Part shown: one piece after another, positions 18,912-29,172 of the stretch
Numbering within the stretch: position 1 is the stretch's first letter
Layout of the letters: each line of letters starts with the position of its first letter
DNA from: Lysobacter sp. BMK333-48F3
Lineage (GTDB): Bacteria; Pseudomonadota; Gammaproteobacteria; Xanthomonadales; Xanthomonadaceae
Reading direction: 5' to 3'
Assembly: GCF_019733395.1 (NCBI RefSeq)
Contig: NZ_JAIHOO010000001.1
Coordinates: forward strand, 4,571,199-4,635,198
DNA: 64,000 nucleotides
Notes under the pieces: model-generated
The model's database searches: none
What the model was told of the DNA's origin: nothing
The model's input: only the letters and a program-made list of their open reading frames with translations
Translations under genes and position numbers: made by a program

Positions 18912-21293
18912 TCAATCCGGGCGATAGGATAGCCCAGGGTCCGTGCGCCGGGTCGCATCCCACAGGCGCGGGTGTGTCTGGCGTCGCGTTTCCACGGCGA
19001 TGCCGGCGGCGCCCAGCCGGACCCGCAGCGCGCCCTGCTCGGCGGTCAGCCAGGTGCGCGCTCCGGCCTCGCGCCAGCGCTGCAGCACCGGCTTGCGCGG
19101 ATGGCCGAAGCGGTTGCCGTGGCCGGCCGAGACCAAGGCGTGGCGGGCGCCGGTGGCGGCGACGAAGGCCGGGTCGGAGGAGCCGCCGCTGCCGTGGTGG
19201 GCGACCAGGACCACGTCGGCGCGCAGGCGCTCGTCGGCCGATTGCGCCGCGCGCCGGACCAGGTCGCGTTCGACCACTTCGCCGATGTCGCCGGTCAGCA
19301 ACACGCTGCCGTGGGCGCTGTCGATCCGCAGCACGCAGCTGGATTCGTTGCCCAGGTAGGGAAAGTCGGCCGGCGGGTGCAGGAAACGCAGGCGCACGCC
19401 GTCCCAGGCCCAGCTCTGCCCGGCCCGGCACGCAACGCTGCGCAGCCCGCGCATCGCCTCCCCGGCCACCTCCGGCGGCGCGGTCAGCGGCGCGGCGAAC
19501 TCGGCCAGCACCGCGCCCAGGCCGCCGGCGTGGTCGTTGTCGCCGTGGCTGGCGACGACCCGGTCCAGGCGGCGTACGCCGAGCGCGCGCAGGCTCGGCA
19601 GCACCGCGCGCTCGCCGGCGTCGTAGCCGTCGCGCACCGCCGGGCCGGCGTCGTACAGCAGGCTGTGGCCGGCAGTGCGCACCAGCACCGACAGCCCCTG
19701 GCCGACGTCGATCGCGACCACTTCGACCTCGCCATGGCGCGGCAGTTGCCGGTCCGGCCATAACAACGGCAGCCACAGCAGCGCGGCCAAGGCCTTGCCC
19801 GGGGTGCCGCGCGGCAGCAGCAGCCAGAACGCGCCGGCCAGGGCCAGCGGCAGGGCGTACCAGCGCGGTTCCGGCAGCCACCACAGCGCCAGGCCGCTGT
19901 CGGCCAGGGCGGCGAACCAGGGCCAGCCGGGCTCGAAACAGGCCGCCGCAACCCGCCACAGCGGTGCGCCGGCGCCCGGGTACAGGCACTCCAGACCGGT
20001 GCCGAGCAAGGCCAGCGGTACCACCAGCAAGCTCCACCAAGGCACCGCCAGCAGGTTGGCGAAGGGGCCGGCCAGCGAGGCCTGGCCGAACAGCCAGGCC
20101 GCCACCGGCAACAGCCCCAGGCTGGCCACGCCCTGGGCGCCGAGGAAGCCGCCCAGGCGCGCGCGCCAGCCGCTGGCCCCGCCTGTCGCCGGCAGGCACC
20201 ACATCAGCCAGGCCACGCCGAGGAAACTGAGCCAGAACCCGGCCCCGAGCAGGGCCAGCGGATCGGCCAGGGCGAGCGCGAGCGCCGCCACCGCCAGGGC
20301 GTCGAAGCCGCGCCAGCGCCGGCGCGACAGGCTCAGGCCGGCGACCACCGCGATCATCAGCCAGGTGCGCACGGTCGGCAGAGCGAAGCCGACCGCGGCG
20401 GCGTAGGCGCCGGCGCCGAGCATCGCCGCGACCGCCGCCGCGGCCGCCGCCGGCCAGCGCCGTCCCAGGCCCGGCCACAACCACCACAGGGCCCGCGCCA
20501 GCCAGGCCGCGGCGCCGGCGACCAGGCCGACGTGGAAGCCGGAAATCGCGATCAGATGGGTCAGGCCGTTGGCGCGCAGCACGCTCCAGTCGCGTTGCTC
20601 CAGGCCGCGGGTGTCGCCGAGCGCCAGCGCGCGCACGAAGCGCGCGCCGGGCGTGGGCACGGCGGCGGCGATGCGGTCGGACATGGCTTCGCGCCAGGCC
20701 TGCAGCCCTTGCGCTTCGCCCAGGCGCCGCGCCTGCTCGGGCTTGCGCAGATAGCCGGTGGCGGCGAGCCGGTCGATCAGCGCATAGCGCTCGGCGTCCG
20801 GCGCGCCCGGGTTGCGCAGCCCGCGCGGCGCGCGCAGGCGCGCCCGCAGTTGCCAGCGCTGGCCGGCGCGCAGCAGCGAACGCGGCTGCGGGTCCTGGTC
20901 GTACCACGACAGGCGCAACAGCCGGCCGCGCAAAGGTTCCGGTTGCGCCGCATCGTCGTCGACGCGGAAATCGAAGCGGGTGCGGCGCGGCTCGTGCAGC
21001 GGCAACTCGACGATCCGGCCGCGCAGCGAGAGTTCGCGCTTCTCCCAGTCCGGCGGCAGTTGCAGGCTCAACGCCCAGGCCGCATGCAGGCCGGCCCAGG
21101 CGAAACCGAATACGAACGCGGCCGGCGGACGCCAGCGCGGCGCCCGCCACCACAGCGCGGCGGCCAGGGCCGCCAGCAGCGCGGCGGCGATCCAGGGGCA
21201 AACGCGCGGCAGGGCCAGGCCGGCGCCGATGCCGGCCAACAATGCGATCGCTACGCGTTTTCCGAACGGCGGCGTCCTTGCCGCATCGAACAT
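18912..21293 (-). CDS. comEC: ComEC/Rec2 family DNA internalization protein
   Basis: 793 residues: an N-terminal soluble domain flanked by helices, a polytopic Competence domain (about 230-500, ALGDTRGLEQRDWSVL, LIAISGFHVGL), and a C-terminal metallo-beta-lactamase domain with DVGQGLSVLV, YDAGP and SHGDNDHAGGLGA. ComEC is the inner-membrane pore for incoming single-stranded DNA in natural transformation; the C-terminal domain may be a nuclease. The ATG at 21293 lies 2 bases after the lolD stop. All domains look intact. Confidence 0.94.
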   Translation of the reverse strand: MFDAARTPPFGKRVAIALLAGIGAGLALPRVCPWIAAALLAALAAALWWRAPRWRPPAAFVFGFAWAGLHAAWALSLQLPPDWEKRELSLRGRIVELPLHEPRRTRFDFRVDDDAAQPEPLRGRLLRLSWYDQDPQPRSLLRAGQRWQLRARLRAPRGLRNPGAPDAERYALIDRLAATGYLRKPEQARRLGEAQGLQAWREAMSDRIAAAVPTPGARFVRALALGDTRGLEQRDWSVLRANGLTHLIAISGFHVGLVAGAAAWLARALWWLWPGLGRRWPAAAAAAVAAMLGAGAYAAAVGFALPTVRTWLMIAVVAGLSLSRRRWRGFDALAVAALALALADPLALLGAGFWLSFLGVAWLMWCLPATGGASGWRARLGGFLGAQGVASLGLLPVAAWLFGQASLAGPFANLLAVPWWSLLVVPLALLGTGLECLYPGAGAPLWRVAAACFEPGWPWFAALADSGLALWWLPEPRWYALPLALAGAFWLLLPRGTPGKALAALLWLPLLWPDRQLPRHGEVEVVAIDVGQGLSVLVRTAGHSLLYDAGPAVRDGYDAGERAVLPSLRALGVRRLDRVVASHGDNDHAGGLGAVLAEFAAPLTAPPEVAGEAMRGLRSVACRAGQSWAWDGVRLRFLHPPADFPYLGNESSCVLRIDSAHGSVLLTGDIGEVVERDLVRRAAQSADERLRADVVLVAHHGSGGSSDPAFVAATGARHALVSAGHGNRFGHPRKPVLQRWREAGARTWLTAEQGALRVRLGAAGIAVETRRQTHPRLWDATRRTDPGLSYRPD

Positions 21294-21295
21294 GG

Positions 21296-22036
21296 CTACA
21301 CCTCGGCGGCGTCCAGTTGCCGCAGTTTGCCCTCGTGCAGTTCCAGCACGCGGTCCAGGCGCCGCGCCAGGCGGCGGTCGTGGGTCACCAGCACCAGGCT
21401 GGTGCCCTGGTCGCGGTTCAGCGCGAGCATCAGCTCGAACACCGTCGCCGCGGTCTTTTCGTCGAGATTGCCGGTCGGCTCGTCGCCGAGCACGCAGGCC
21501 GGCCGGTTGACCAGCGCGCGCGCGACCGCGGCGCGCTGGCGCTCGCCGCCGGACAGCTCGCCGGGCTTGTGGTCGAGGCGATGGCCCAGGCCGACCGCTT
21601 CGAGCAATTCGCGCGCGCGCTGCTTGGCTTGCGCGGTGGTGGCCGAGCGGCTGCGTCCGTCGAGCAGCACCGGCAGCATCACGTTCTCCAGCGCGGTGAA
21701 CTCGGGCAACAGGTGATGGAACTGGTAGACGAAGCCCAACGCCTGGTTGCGCAACAGGCCGCGGGCGCGGTCGGACAGCGCGCTCATGCGCTCGCCGGCG
21801 ACGTAAACCTCGCCCGCGGTCGGCGTGTCGAGGCCGCCGAGCAGGTGCAACAGGGTGCTCTTGCCGGCGCCGGACGCGCCGAGGATGGCCACGGTCTCGC
21901 CCTTGCGCACGCTCAGGTCCAGGTCGTGGAACACCGGCGTGCGCAGCTTGCCTTCGGCATAGGTCATCGCCAGGCCCTGGCACTGCAGGACCACGTCGGC
22001 GCCGTTGGAATTGGAATGCATCGGCGCCTCACTCAT
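21296..22036 (-). CDS. lolD: Lipoprotein-releasing system ATPase LolD
   Basis: 246 residues. Walker [14 protein letters not shown], the LolD-typical Q-loop region [18 protein letters not shown], signature [15 protein letters not shown] and Walker [13 protein letters not shown]. LolCDE extracts mature lipoproteins from the inner membrane and hands them to LolA. The start overlaps the upstream permease gene by 8 bases; an internal ATG (MHSNSNG) is possible. Confidence 0.95.
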   Translation of the reverse strand: MSEAPMHSNSNGADVVLQCQGLAMTYAEGKLRTPVFHDLDLSVRKGETVAILGASGAGKSTLLHLLGGLDTPTAGEVYVAGERMSALSDRARGLLRNQALGFVYQFHHLLPEFTALENVMLPVLLDGRSRSATTAQAKQRARELLEAVGLGHRLDHKPGELSGGERQRAAVARALVNRPACVLGDEPTGNLDEKTAATVFELMLALNRDQGTSLVLVTHDRRLARRLDRVLELHEGKLRQLDAAEV

Positions 22037-23273
22037 AGCGCAAGGCCTCCGCCGGCGCGGTGCGCGCGGCGCGCCAGGCCGGGTAGATGGTGGCCAGGAA
22101 GGCCATCGCCAAAGCCACGCCGGCGATGATCACCACGTCGCTGGTCTGCAGGTCGGTCGGCAGGCCGGTGATGTAGTAGACGTCCTCCGGCAGCAGTTGC
22201 ACCTTCAGCACACGCTCGATCGCCTTGAGGATGTGCTCCAGGTTGAGGGTCAGGACGATGCCGCCGACCACGCCGAGCACGGTGCCGATGATGCCGATCA
22301 GGGTGCCCTGGACGACGAAGATCCGCATCACGCTCATCGGGGTCAGGCCCAGGGTGCGCTGGATGGCGATGTCGGCCTGCTTGTCGGTGACCAGCATGAC
22401 CTGCGAGGAGACCAGGTTGAACGCGCCCATGGCGATGATCAGCGACAGCAGGATCGCCATCACCGTCTTTTCCATTTTCAGCGCGCGGAACATGTTGGCG
22501 TTGTCGCTGCTCCAGTCGCTGACCCGGTACGGGCCGCCCAGGCTCACCGCCAGGTCGCGCGCCACGTTCCAGGCCTGGTCCATGTCGTGCAGTCGCAGGC
22601 GCACCCCGGTCACGCCCTCGCCCATCCGCAGCACGCGCTGGACGTCGTGCATGTTGACCACCGCCAGGCCCTTGTCGAACTCGTTGTAGCCGGCCTCGAA
22701 GATGCCGCTGACGGTGAAGCGCTTGAGTTGCGGCATCGCGCCCATCGGCGTGCTGCGGCCGTCGGCGGTCATCACCACCACGCTGTCGCCGACCTGCGCG
22801 CCCATCCACAGCGCCAGCTCCTTGCCGAGCACGATGTTGAAGCTGCCCGGAGTGAGCGAATCGAGCTTGCCTTCGACCATCTTGTCGGCCAGCACCGAGA
22901 CCTTGCGCTCCTGGGCCGGATCGACGCCGCGGATGATCGCCGGCTGCTGGCGGGTGGCGGACAACAGCGCTTCCTTCTCGATGTAGGGCGCGGCGCCGGC
23001 CACGCGCGGATCGGCCTGGGCCTTGTCCACCGCCAGCCGCCACTCGGTCAACGGCTCGCCGTAGGCGCTGACCGTGGCGTGCGCGGCCATCTGCAGCATG
23101 CGATCGCGGATCTCGCGCTGGAACCCGCTCATCACCGCCAGGGTGGTGATCAACGCGGTCACCCCCAGCGCGATGCCGGCGATCGAGGCCAGCGAGATGA
23201 AGGAGATGAAGCCGTTGCGGCGCTTGGCGCGCAGATAGCGCAGGCCGATGGCTACTGAGATGGGTTTGAACAT
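22029..23273 (-). CDS. lolC: Lipoprotein-releasing ABC transporter permease (LolC/LolE)
   Basis: 414 residues, the standard length: one N-terminal helix ([20 protein letters not shown]), a large periplasmic MacB-like domain (about 50-260), then three C-terminal helices. The start [20 protein letters not shown] is typical of LolC/E. Only one permease gene precedes lolD, so the transporter may be a homodimeric LolF-type complex unless a second permease lies elsewhere. First gene of the long envelope operon. Confidence 0.93.
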   Translation of the reverse strand: MFKPISVAIGLRYLRAKRRNGFISFISLASIAGIALGVTALITTLAVMSGFQREIRDRMLQMAAHATVSAYGEPLTEWRLAVDKAQADPRVAGAAPYIEKEALLSATRQQPAIIRGVDPAQERKVSVLADKMVEGKLDSLTPGSFNIVLGKELALWMGAQVGDSVVVMTADGRSTPMGAMPQLKRFTVSGIFEAGYNEFDKGLAVVNMHDVQRVLRMGEGVTGVRLRLHDMDQAWNVARDLAVSLGGPYRVSDWSSDNANMFRALKMEKTVMAILLSLIIAMGAFNLVSSQVMLVTDKQADIAIQRTLGLTPMSVMRIFVVQGTLIGIIGTVLGVVGGIVLTLNLEHILKAIERVLKVQLLPEDVYYITGLPTDLQTSDVVIIAGVALAMAFLATIYPAWRAARTAPAEALRYE

Positions 23274-23304
23274 CAGGTGCCGGGATTGGGGATGAGGGAT
23301 TGGT

Positions 23305-23412
23305 TCGAAACTGGGACTCGGGACTCGGGATTCGGGACTCGTTGAATCAAGCTGCGCGGCAACCTGCTCTTACGAATCCCGAGTCCCGAATCCCGAATCC
23401 CGAGTCCCGACT
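23305..23412. repeat. Palindromic intergenic repeat of the GGGATTCGGGACTCG type
   Basis: Left arm (about 23307-23341) is a run of GGGACTCGGGATTCGGGA-type units; right arm (about 23373-23412) is its complement (GAATCCCGAGTCCCGAATCC). Together they could form a long hairpin between lolC and ygfX. Single-arm relatives occur at 43736-43768 and 61437-61464. Confidence 0.75.
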
Positions 23413-23990
23413 CATGGTGCCACCGATCGCGGCCGAGCCGCAGGCGGTGAGACCGCGGCGGCCAGCCGCAGTTCACGCCGCTGCGCGGACGCCAGGGTGT
23501 CGGGCCACCACAGCAGGCGGCCTTGGCGGCCGTCGGCGTCGCGGTAGTCCAGCCGCGCCAGCCAGCCGCGCCAATGCACCTGCCAGTGGCTCAGCGGGCG
23601 GCCGTCGAGCCAGGCGCGGCCGCCGCGCAACAGCAGGCGGTGCGGCGGCCGGCGCAGTTCGCGTCGGGCCGAGTGCGCGGCCCAGGCCAGGGCCGCGGCC
23701 GACAGCGGCCAGGCCCACGCCGCCGGCAGCTCGCTGCCGAGGCAGGCCGCGGCGGCGGCGGGGCCCAGGACGATCAGGCCGGCCGCGAGCAGGCGCGAGG
23801 GGCGCCACGCCAGGCCGTCTTCGCCCTGCCCGTCGCTCGCCGCCGATGCGGCCGGGCCTCGCGCTCCGGGGCCGATCGCGGCGCGGGCGGCCTGCGCCCT
23901 GCCCGGCTGGGCCAACGAGTGCGCCGCCGGCGCGCCGCGCTCAGGGCGGCAGCTTGCCGATCGATTCGACGAGTCGCTGCAGTTCGGCAT
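23412..23990 (-). CDS. ygfX: YgfX-like (CptA family) membrane protein
   Basis: Up to 192 residues. The core has a hydrophobic region ([18 protein letters not shown] and [16 protein letters not shown]), then [19 protein letters not shown] and [20 protein letters not shown], which follows the E. coli YgfX order (RLLMDGRLRWQG...LWLAADSM). YgfX partners with SdhE (YgfY), whose gene is directly upstream here. The ATG at 23990 would overlap sdhE by 50 bases; a TTG at 23915 is an alternative giving 167 residues. Family assignment is by motif order plus synteny. Confidence 0.7.
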   Translation of the reverse strand: MPNCSDSSNRSASCRPERGAPAAHSLAQPGRAQAARAAIGPGARGPAASAASDGQGEDGLAWRPSRLLAAGLIVLGPAAAAACLGSELPAAWAWPLSAAALAWAAHSARRELRRPPHRLLLRGGRAWLDGRPLSHWQVHWRGWLARLDYRDADGRQGRLLWWPDTLASAQRRELRLAAAVSPPAARPRSVAP

Positions 23991-24222
23991 CGCTGGAAGT
24001 CTCGTGGCCCATGAACCAGTGCCAGAGCTTATCGTCCTCGGTTTCCAGCAACCGTAGGAAAACGCCGCGCTCGGCGTCGGAAGCTTGCCGCCATGCGCGG
24101 TCGAGATAACGGCCGAACAACTGGTCCAGTTCGCGCATGCCGCGTCGGCAGCGCCAGCGCAGGCGGCGCAGTTCCAGTTCGTCGTTCCGTTCGCGTTCGT
24201 CGGCGCCGATCTCGTCGTTCAT
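23941..24222 (-). CDS. sdhE: FAD assembly factor SdhE
   Basis: 93 residues. SdhE promotes covalent FAD attachment to the SDH flavoprotein. The FAD-transfer motif appears as RRGMRELD (usual RGxxExD), followed by [28 protein letters not shown], all typical. The ATG at 24222 gives the normal length; the open frame upstream is Arg-rich and lies over the neighbouring gene. It fits its place beside sdhA/sdhB. Confidence 0.93.
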   Translation of the reverse strand: MNDEIGADERERNDELELRRLRWRCRRGMRELDQLFGRYLDRAWRQASDAERGVFLRLLETEDDKLWHWFMGHETSSDAELQRLVESIGKLPP

Positions 24223-24238
24223 GAGCTCCTCGTTGCGT

Positions 24239-24919
24239 TCACGGCTTCGCCGGCGCGCTTTCCAGCGCGTCGCACAGGCCGCCGGGGTTACGCTCGCAGT
24301 GCGCGGCGGCGTCCTTGGCCAGGGCCGGGTCGTTCTCGACCGCCAGGCGCGCCGCGGTGCGGAAATCCTCCTCCGACGCGCCGCTCGCCATGACATCGCC
24401 GAGCTTGTCTTCGATCGAGGTCTCGGCGAAGGCCCGGTGCGCCTGGTACTGCGCTTCGCCGCCGCGCTCGCGAATGCAGTCCGGCACGCCGGGCGTGCCG
24501 AGCGCGGCGCGGATGCAGGCCAGTTCGGTGCGGCCGGCGTCGCTACGGAAATAGGCCACGCCCTGCGCCAGTTCGGCCGCGCTGCTCGCGGCCGCCAGGC
24601 GGCTGGCGGCGCCGTCCACGAACGGCGCCATCGGCATCGCCGCGGTCCAGCGCCGGACCAGCTCGCGCTCGGCCTCGCTGCGCGAATCGTCCGGACCGCT
24701 CGGCCCTTGCCCGGCGGTGAGCTGCAGGATCTGCCGCATCAGCGCGGGATAGTCGATGGCCTCGAGCAGGCTGCGCGCGTCGGCGAGTCCGCTTTGCCCG
24801 GCGGCGGCGTCGGTGGCGGGCGTTGCGGCCAGCGCCGGCGACACCATGACCGCGGCCAGCAGCGCGGCAGCGTAGCGGTGCGCCGGCCGGGGCAGGCATC
24901 GATGGAATATTCGGGTCAT
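24239..24919 (-). CDS. DUF2059-like secreted protein
   Basis: 226 residues with an N-terminal signal peptide ([18 protein letters not shown]). The mature part resembles DUF2059 proteins in layout: [17 protein letters not shown] near the start and [13 protein letters not shown] in the middle. Function unknown; presumably periplasmic. The ATG at 24919 overlaps the MAPEG gene stop by 4 bases (ATGA), so the two are co-translated. The DUF assignment is tentative. Confidence 0.65.
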   Translation of the reverse strand: MTRIFHRCLPRPAHRYAAALLAAVMVSPALAATPATDAAAGQSGLADARSLLEAIDYPALMRQILQLTAGQGPSGPDDSRSEAERELVRRWTAAMPMAPFVDGAASRLAAASSAAELAQGVAYFRSDAGRTELACIRAALGTPGVPDCIRERGGEAQYQAHRAFAETSIEDKLGDVMASGASEEDFRTAARLAVENDPALAKDAAAHCERNPGGLCDALESAPAKP

Positions 24920-25338
24920 GAGCGGAGCAATCCGATTGCGAGGTGGATCCACAACGCCCACAGCGCGACCGCGCCGGCGATGTAGACGATGAAACGGTGC
25001 ATGACCCGGTTGTAGCCGCAGTGGATCAGGCTGTGCAGCACGCGCAGGGCGACGAAGGCCCAGGCCAGCGCCAGCGTCGCCGCGTTCGCCAGGCCGCTCA
25101 GCGCCGCCACCGTCAGCGCCAGGTAGAACAGCACCGGCAGTTCGAACAGATTGCGGAAGTTGTCCGCCGCCGCGCTGTCGGTCAGTTTCGCCGCGGCCTG
25201 TGAGGACGTCGCCACCGCCTGCGGATGGATGCGCTCGCGGCGCATCTGGCCGATCCGCACCACGTACAGGCGGATCCACACCGCGCAGGTCAGCGCGACC
25301 ATCGCCAGTGCGGGCAGGAAGATCGCCTTCGACGTCAT
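24916..25338 (-). CDS. MAPEG family membrane protein
   Basis: 140 residues with four predicted helices. FRNLFELPVLFYLAL and RVLHSLIHCGYNRVMHRF are typical of the MAPEG family (membrane-associated eicosanoid/glutathione metabolism proteins); the bacterial members are little studied. The ATG at 25338 (MTSKAIFLPALAMV) starts the first helix. It lies downstream of sdhB and is coupled to the DUF2059-like gene. Confidence 0.82.
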   Translation of the reverse strand: MTSKAIFLPALAMVALTCAVWIRLYVVRIGQMRRERIHPQAVATSSQAAAKLTDSAAADNFRNLFELPVLFYLALTVAALSGLANAATLALAWAFVALRVLHSLIHCGYNRVMHRFIVYIAGAVALWALWIHLAIGLLRS

Positions 25339-25471
25339 GTTCGACCCCGTTTGCGGCGCGCGGCCGCCGATTGCGGTGGGCGTAACGGCACGACGGCGCC
25401 ACCGGGCGCCGTCGTGAGTCGGTGCTGGAGGGCCGCGGCGCCGCAACGACGGCGGCGCGGCCGGCCGCGCA

Positions 25472-26257
25472 TCAGACGCGGCGCGCCAGCATCAGCTTCT
25501 TGATCTCGCCGATCGCCCGCGCCGGGTTCAGACCCTTCGGGCAGGTGCGGGCGCAGTTCATGATGGTGTGGCAGCGGTACAGCTTGAACGGGTCTTCCAG
25601 ATCGTCCAGGCGCGCGCCGGTGTCCTCGTCGCGCGAATCGATGATCCAGCGATAGGCCTGCAGCAGGATCGCCGGGCCGAGATAGCGGTCGCCGTTCCAC
25701 CAGTAGCTCGGGCAGCTGGTCGAGCAGCACGCGCACAGGATGCACTCGTACAGGCCGTCGAGCTTCTCGCGGTCGGCCGGCGACTGCAGGCGCTCGCGGT
25801 CCGACGGCGCCGGGCTCTGGGTGCGCAGCCAGGGCTTGATCGAGGCGTACTGGGCGTAGAAGTGGGTCAGGTCCGGCACCAGGTCCTTGACCACTTCCAT
25901 GTGCGGCAGCGGATAGATCGGCAGCTCGCCGTTGCCGCCGCAGTCGCTGATCGCCTTGGTGCAGGCCAGCGTGTTGGTGCCGTCGATGTTCATCGCGCAC
26001 GAACCGCAGATGCCTTCGCGGCAGGACCGGCGGAAGGTCAGGGTCGGGTCGATCTCGTTCTTGATCTTGATCAGCGCGTCCAGAACCATCGGACCGCACG
26101 CGGCCAGGTCGACCTCGTAGGTGTCGACGCGCGGGTTCATGCCGTCGTCCGGGTTCCAGCGGTAGACCTTGAAGGTGCGCGGCTGCTTGGCGCCGGGAGA
26201 CGCCCAGTGGCGGCCCTTCTGGATCTGCGAGTTCTTGGGTAGGGAAAATTCAGCCAC
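25472..26257 (-). CDS. sdhB: Succinate dehydrogenase iron-sulfur subunit
   Basis: 261 residues. [2Fe-2S] ligands in [21 protein letters not shown], then [4Fe-4S]/[3Fe-4S] cysteines in [13 protein letters not shown] and [18 protein letters not shown]. It carries electrons from the SdhA flavin to quinone in complex II. Last subunit gene of sdhCDAB, 15 bases after sdhA. Confidence 0.97.
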   Translation of the reverse strand: MAEFSLPKNSQIQKGRHWASPGAKQPRTFKVYRWNPDDGMNPRVDTYEVDLAACGPMVLDALIKIKNEIDPTLTFRRSCREGICGSCAMNIDGTNTLACTKAISDCGGNGELPIYPLPHMEVVKDLVPDLTHFYAQYASIKPWLRTQSPAPSDRERLQSPADREKLDGLYECILCACCSTSCPSYWWNGDRYLGPAILLQAYRWIIDSRDEDTGARLDDLEDPFKLYRCHTIMNCARTCPKGLNPARAIGEIKKLMLARRV

Positions 26258-26272
26258 GGTGCTCGCTCCGGA

Positions 26273-28066
26273 TCAGTAGACGCGCTTGGCCGGCGGGATC
26301 GAAGCGACCTCGCCCGTCATCGGCTGCATGTGGACGGGACGGTAGTCGATCCGGGTCTCGCCCTTGTCGTCCACCCAGCACAGCGTGTGCTTCTGCCAGT
26401 TGGCGTCGTCGCGTTCCGGGAAGTCCTCGTGCGCATGCGCGCCGCGCGACTCCTTGCGGTTCTCGGCCGAAACGATCGTGACCAGGGCCTGGTCGAGCAG
26501 GTTGGACAGCTCGAAGGTTTCGATCAGATCCGAATTCCACACCAGCGAACGGTCGGTGACCTTGACGTCGGCGAACGAGGCGTGGATCTCGCGCATCTTG
26601 GCCACGCCCTCGGCCAAGGTCTGGCTGGTGCGGAACACCGCCGCGTCGGCCTGCATGGTGCGCTGCATCTTGTCGCGGATCACCGCGGTCGGAGTGCCGC
26701 CGTTGGCGTTGCGCAGCTTGTCCAGGCGCGCCAGCGCGGTGTCGCAGGCGTCGCCGGCGAGCGGCGCCTGCTTGCCGTTCGGGACGATGGTCTCGGCGCA
26801 GCGGTTGGCCACCGCGCGGCCGAACACGACCAGGTCGAGCAGCGAGTTCGAGCCCAGGCGGTTGGCGCCGTGCACCGACACGCAGGCGGCTTCGCCGATC
26901 GCGTACAGGCCCGGAACCACCGCGTCGGGGTTGCCGTCGCGCAGCTGCACCACTTCGCCGTGGTAGTTGGTCGGGATGCCGCCCATGTTGTAGTGCACGG
27001 TCGGCAGCACCGGGATCGGCTCCTTCTCGACGTCGACGCCGGCGAAGATGCGCGCCGATTCGGCGATGCCCGGCAGCTTCTTGTGGATGACGTCGGGGCC
27101 GAGGTGGGTCAGGTCGAGCAGGATGTGGTCCTTGTGCTCGCCGACGCCGCGGCCTTCGCGGATTTCGATGGTCATCGAACGGCTGACCATGTCGCGCGGC
27201 GCCAGGTCCTTCACGCTCGGCGCGTAGCGCTCCATGAAGCGCTCGCCGTTGCTGTTGCGCAGGATGCCGCCTTCGCCGCGCACGCCCTCGGTGATCAGGC
27301 AGCCGGCGCCGTAGATGCCGGTCGGGTGGAACTGGACGAATTCCATGTCCTGCATGCCCAGGCCGGCGCGCAGGGCCATGCCGCCGCCGTCGCCGGTGCA
27401 GGTATGGGCCGAGGTGGCGCTGAAGTAGGCGCGGCCGTAGCCGCCGGTGGCCAGCACGGTGCCCTGGGCCTTGAACAGGTGCAGGGTGCCCTCGGCCATG
27501 TCCAGGGCGAGCACGCCGCGGCAGACGCCGTGCTGGTCCATGATCAGGTCGAGCGCGAAGTACTCGATGAAGAACTGCGCGTCGTGCGCCAGCGACTGCT
27601 GGTACAGGGTGTGCAGGATGGCGTGGCCGGTGCGGTCGGCGGCGGCGCAGGTGCGCTGCGCCGGCGGGCCCTTGCCGAACTGGGTGGTCATGCCGCCGAA
27701 CGGGCGCTGGTAGATCTTGCCGTCGTCGGTGCGCGAGAACGGCACGCCGTAGTGCTCGAGCTCGATGATCGCCGGGATCGCCTCGCGGCACATGTACTCG
27801 ATCGCGTCCTGGTCGCCGAGCCAGTCGGAGCCCTTGACGGTGTCGTAGAAGTGGTACTGCCAGTTGTCGTCGCCCATGTTGGCCAACGCCGCGGCCACGC
27901 CGCCCTGCGCCGCCACGGTGTGCGAACGGGTCGGGAAGACCTTGGTGATGCAGGCGGTCTTCAGGCCCTTCTGGGCCAGGCCGAAGGTGGCGCGCAGGCC
28001 GGCGCCGCCGGCGCCGACCACGATCATGTCGAAGGTGTGTTCTTGGATCTTGTAGGCAGAGGCCAC
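26273..28066 (-). CDS. sdhA: Succinate dehydrogenase flavoprotein subunit
   Basis: 597 residues. The FAD Rossmann motif [11 protein letters not shown] is near the N-terminus, the flavinylated His lies in [11 protein letters not shown], the substrate-site HPTGIYGAG is in the middle and [13 protein letters not shown] near residue 380. It oxidises succinate to fumarate on the cytoplasmic side of complex II. Three bases separate it from sdhD. Confidence 0.98.
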   Translation of the reverse strand: MASAYKIQEHTFDMIVVGAGGAGLRATFGLAQKGLKTACITKVFPTRSHTVAAQGGVAAALANMGDDNWQYHFYDTVKGSDWLGDQDAIEYMCREAIPAIIELEHYGVPFSRTDDGKIYQRPFGGMTTQFGKGPPAQRTCAAADRTGHAILHTLYQQSLAHDAQFFIEYFALDLIMDQHGVCRGVLALDMAEGTLHLFKAQGTVLATGGYGRAYFSATSAHTCTGDGGGMALRAGLGMQDMEFVQFHPTGIYGAGCLITEGVRGEGGILRNSNGERFMERYAPSVKDLAPRDMVSRSMTIEIREGRGVGEHKDHILLDLTHLGPDVIHKKLPGIAESARIFAGVDVEKEPIPVLPTVHYNMGGIPTNYHGEVVQLRDGNPDAVVPGLYAIGEAACVSVHGANRLGSNSLLDLVVFGRAVANRCAETIVPNGKQAPLAGDACDTALARLDKLRNANGGTPTAVIRDKMQRTMQADAAVFRTSQTLAEGVAKMREIHASFADVKVTDRSLVWNSDLIETFELSNLLDQALVTIVSAENRKESRGAHAHEDFPERDDANWQKHTLCWVDDKGETRIDYRPVHMQPMTGEVASIPPAKRVY

Positions 28067-28069
28067 GGC

Positions 28070-28468
28070 TCAGGCTCCCAACGCGATGCGGATGATGGCG
28101 AGCACGCTGGCGAGGGCCGCGAGTACGCAAACGAAAACGACCGCGAGCTGCGATGCGATCGCCAGCCCCGGGGTATGGACGTAGTCCTCGATGACCACCT
28201 GCAGGCCGAGCTTGGCGTGCCAGAACATCGCGATCAGGAACGCGCTCAGCAGCACCGCGTTGCAGGGGTTAGCGACCGAGGCGCGCACCGCAACGTAATC
28301 GGCGCCGATCCACGACACGATCAGGCCGACCACGTACAGCACCAGCGGGATCATCGCGATCGCGGTGACGCGCTGGACCACGAAGTGCTGGGTGCCGTCC
28401 TTCGCCGAGCCCAGGCCGCGCGCGGTCTTGAGCGGGTTGCGCAGGCGCTTGGAATCCTGAGTGCTCAT
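28070..28468 (-). CDS. sdhD: Succinate dehydrogenase membrane anchor subunit
   Basis: 132 residues, three helices. GLGSAKDGTQHFVVQRVTAI starts the first helix, and FWHAKLGLQVVIEDYVH holds the haem- and quinone-site residues (His, Asp-Tyr). With SdhC it anchors SdhAB and binds haem b. Its ATG overlaps the sdhC stop by 4 bases. Confidence 0.94.
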   Translation of the reverse strand: MSTQDSKRLRNPLKTARGLGSAKDGTQHFVVQRVTAIAMIPLVLYVVGLIVSWIGADYVAVRASVANPCNAVLLSAFLIAMFWHAKLGLQVVIEDYVHTPGLAIASQLAVVFVCVLAALASVLAIIRIALGA

Positions 28469-28860
28469 GCGCCACCTCGCGACATCATGGCGACGATCCA
28501 GACCAGGGCGGTCAGGACCAGACTGCCGATCACGCTGATCCAGCTGTTGCGGACGAAGGCTTCGATCTTGTAGGCGTAGCCGGCGTCCTGGACCAGATGG
28601 CGGATGCCGTTGATCAGGTGGTAGCACAGCGCCCAGGTCCAGCCGAACAGGACCAGGAAGCCGAGCGGCGAGCGCGCGCAGGCGACGAACTTGGCCCACG
28701 ACTCCGGACCGCCGGCCAGGGCCAGCAGCGCCCAGGCGATCAGCAACGCGCCGATGGAAAGGATGACACCGGTGGCCCGGTGCAGGATCGAGGTCACCAT
28801 CTGCACCTGCCAGCGGTAAACCTGCAGGTGGGGTGACAAGGGTCGTTCGCGGTTCGCCAT
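28465..28860 (-). CDS. sdhC: Succinate dehydrogenase cytochrome b556 subunit
   Basis: 131 residues from the ATG at 28860 (MANRERPLSPHLQVYRW), the usual SdhC start; an ATG 12 bases upstream (MPSL-) is less likely. SILHRATGVILS holds the quinone-site Ser/Arg region, and HLINGIRHLVQDAG the haem ligand His. Three helices. First of the sdhCDAB genes. Confidence 0.95.
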   Translation of the reverse strand: MANRERPLSPHLQVYRWQVQMVTSILHRATGVILSIGALLIAWALLALAGGPESWAKFVACARSPLGFLVLFGWTWALCYHLINGIRHLVQDAGYAYKIEAFVRNSWISVIGSLVLTALVWIVAMMSRGGA

Positions 28861-28968
28861 GAGCGATGGCAATCTCGGCTGGGCGGCGGCGCCGCGTGGC
28901 GGGAAGCGTGGGAGCGCTGTGTGGGGGTGTGCTTGAAAAGCGGGCTGTCGGATCTCAGTTCCAGCGGA

Positions 28969-29172
28969 CTAGAAGTCGATGCAACGGCCGTTCTTTTCCC
29001 AGTCGCCGTAGCGGGTCGGTTCGAGACCCTCGCGACCACCGTGCTCACGCGGAGCTCGCTCCGTCGGAGCGTCCTTGGCGGAAGGCGAGTGGCCTCCCGT
29101 GTCGGGCACGGGAGTCGCCGGGATCTCGGACGTCGGGTCCGAACGTGCTTCCGGGGTGGTTTCGCCTATCAT
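28969..29172 (-). CDS. DUF1674 / SDHAF4-like succinate dehydrogenase assembly factor
   Basis: A 67-residue protein that is easy to miss. The C-terminus GGREGLEPTRYGDWEKNGR plus CIDF is the DUF1674 signature, shared with eukaryotic SDHAF4, which binds flavinylated SdhA before it joins SdhB. The first ~40 residues are disordered and Pro/Ser/Thr-rich. It lies about 110 bases upstream of sdhC on the same strand, supporting an SDH role. Its ATG is only 30 bases from the divergent ygfZ ATG. Confidence 0.85.
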   Translation of the reverse strand: MIGETTPEARSDPTSEIPATPVPDTGGHSPSAKDAPTERAPREHGGREGLEPTRYGDWEKNGRCIDF

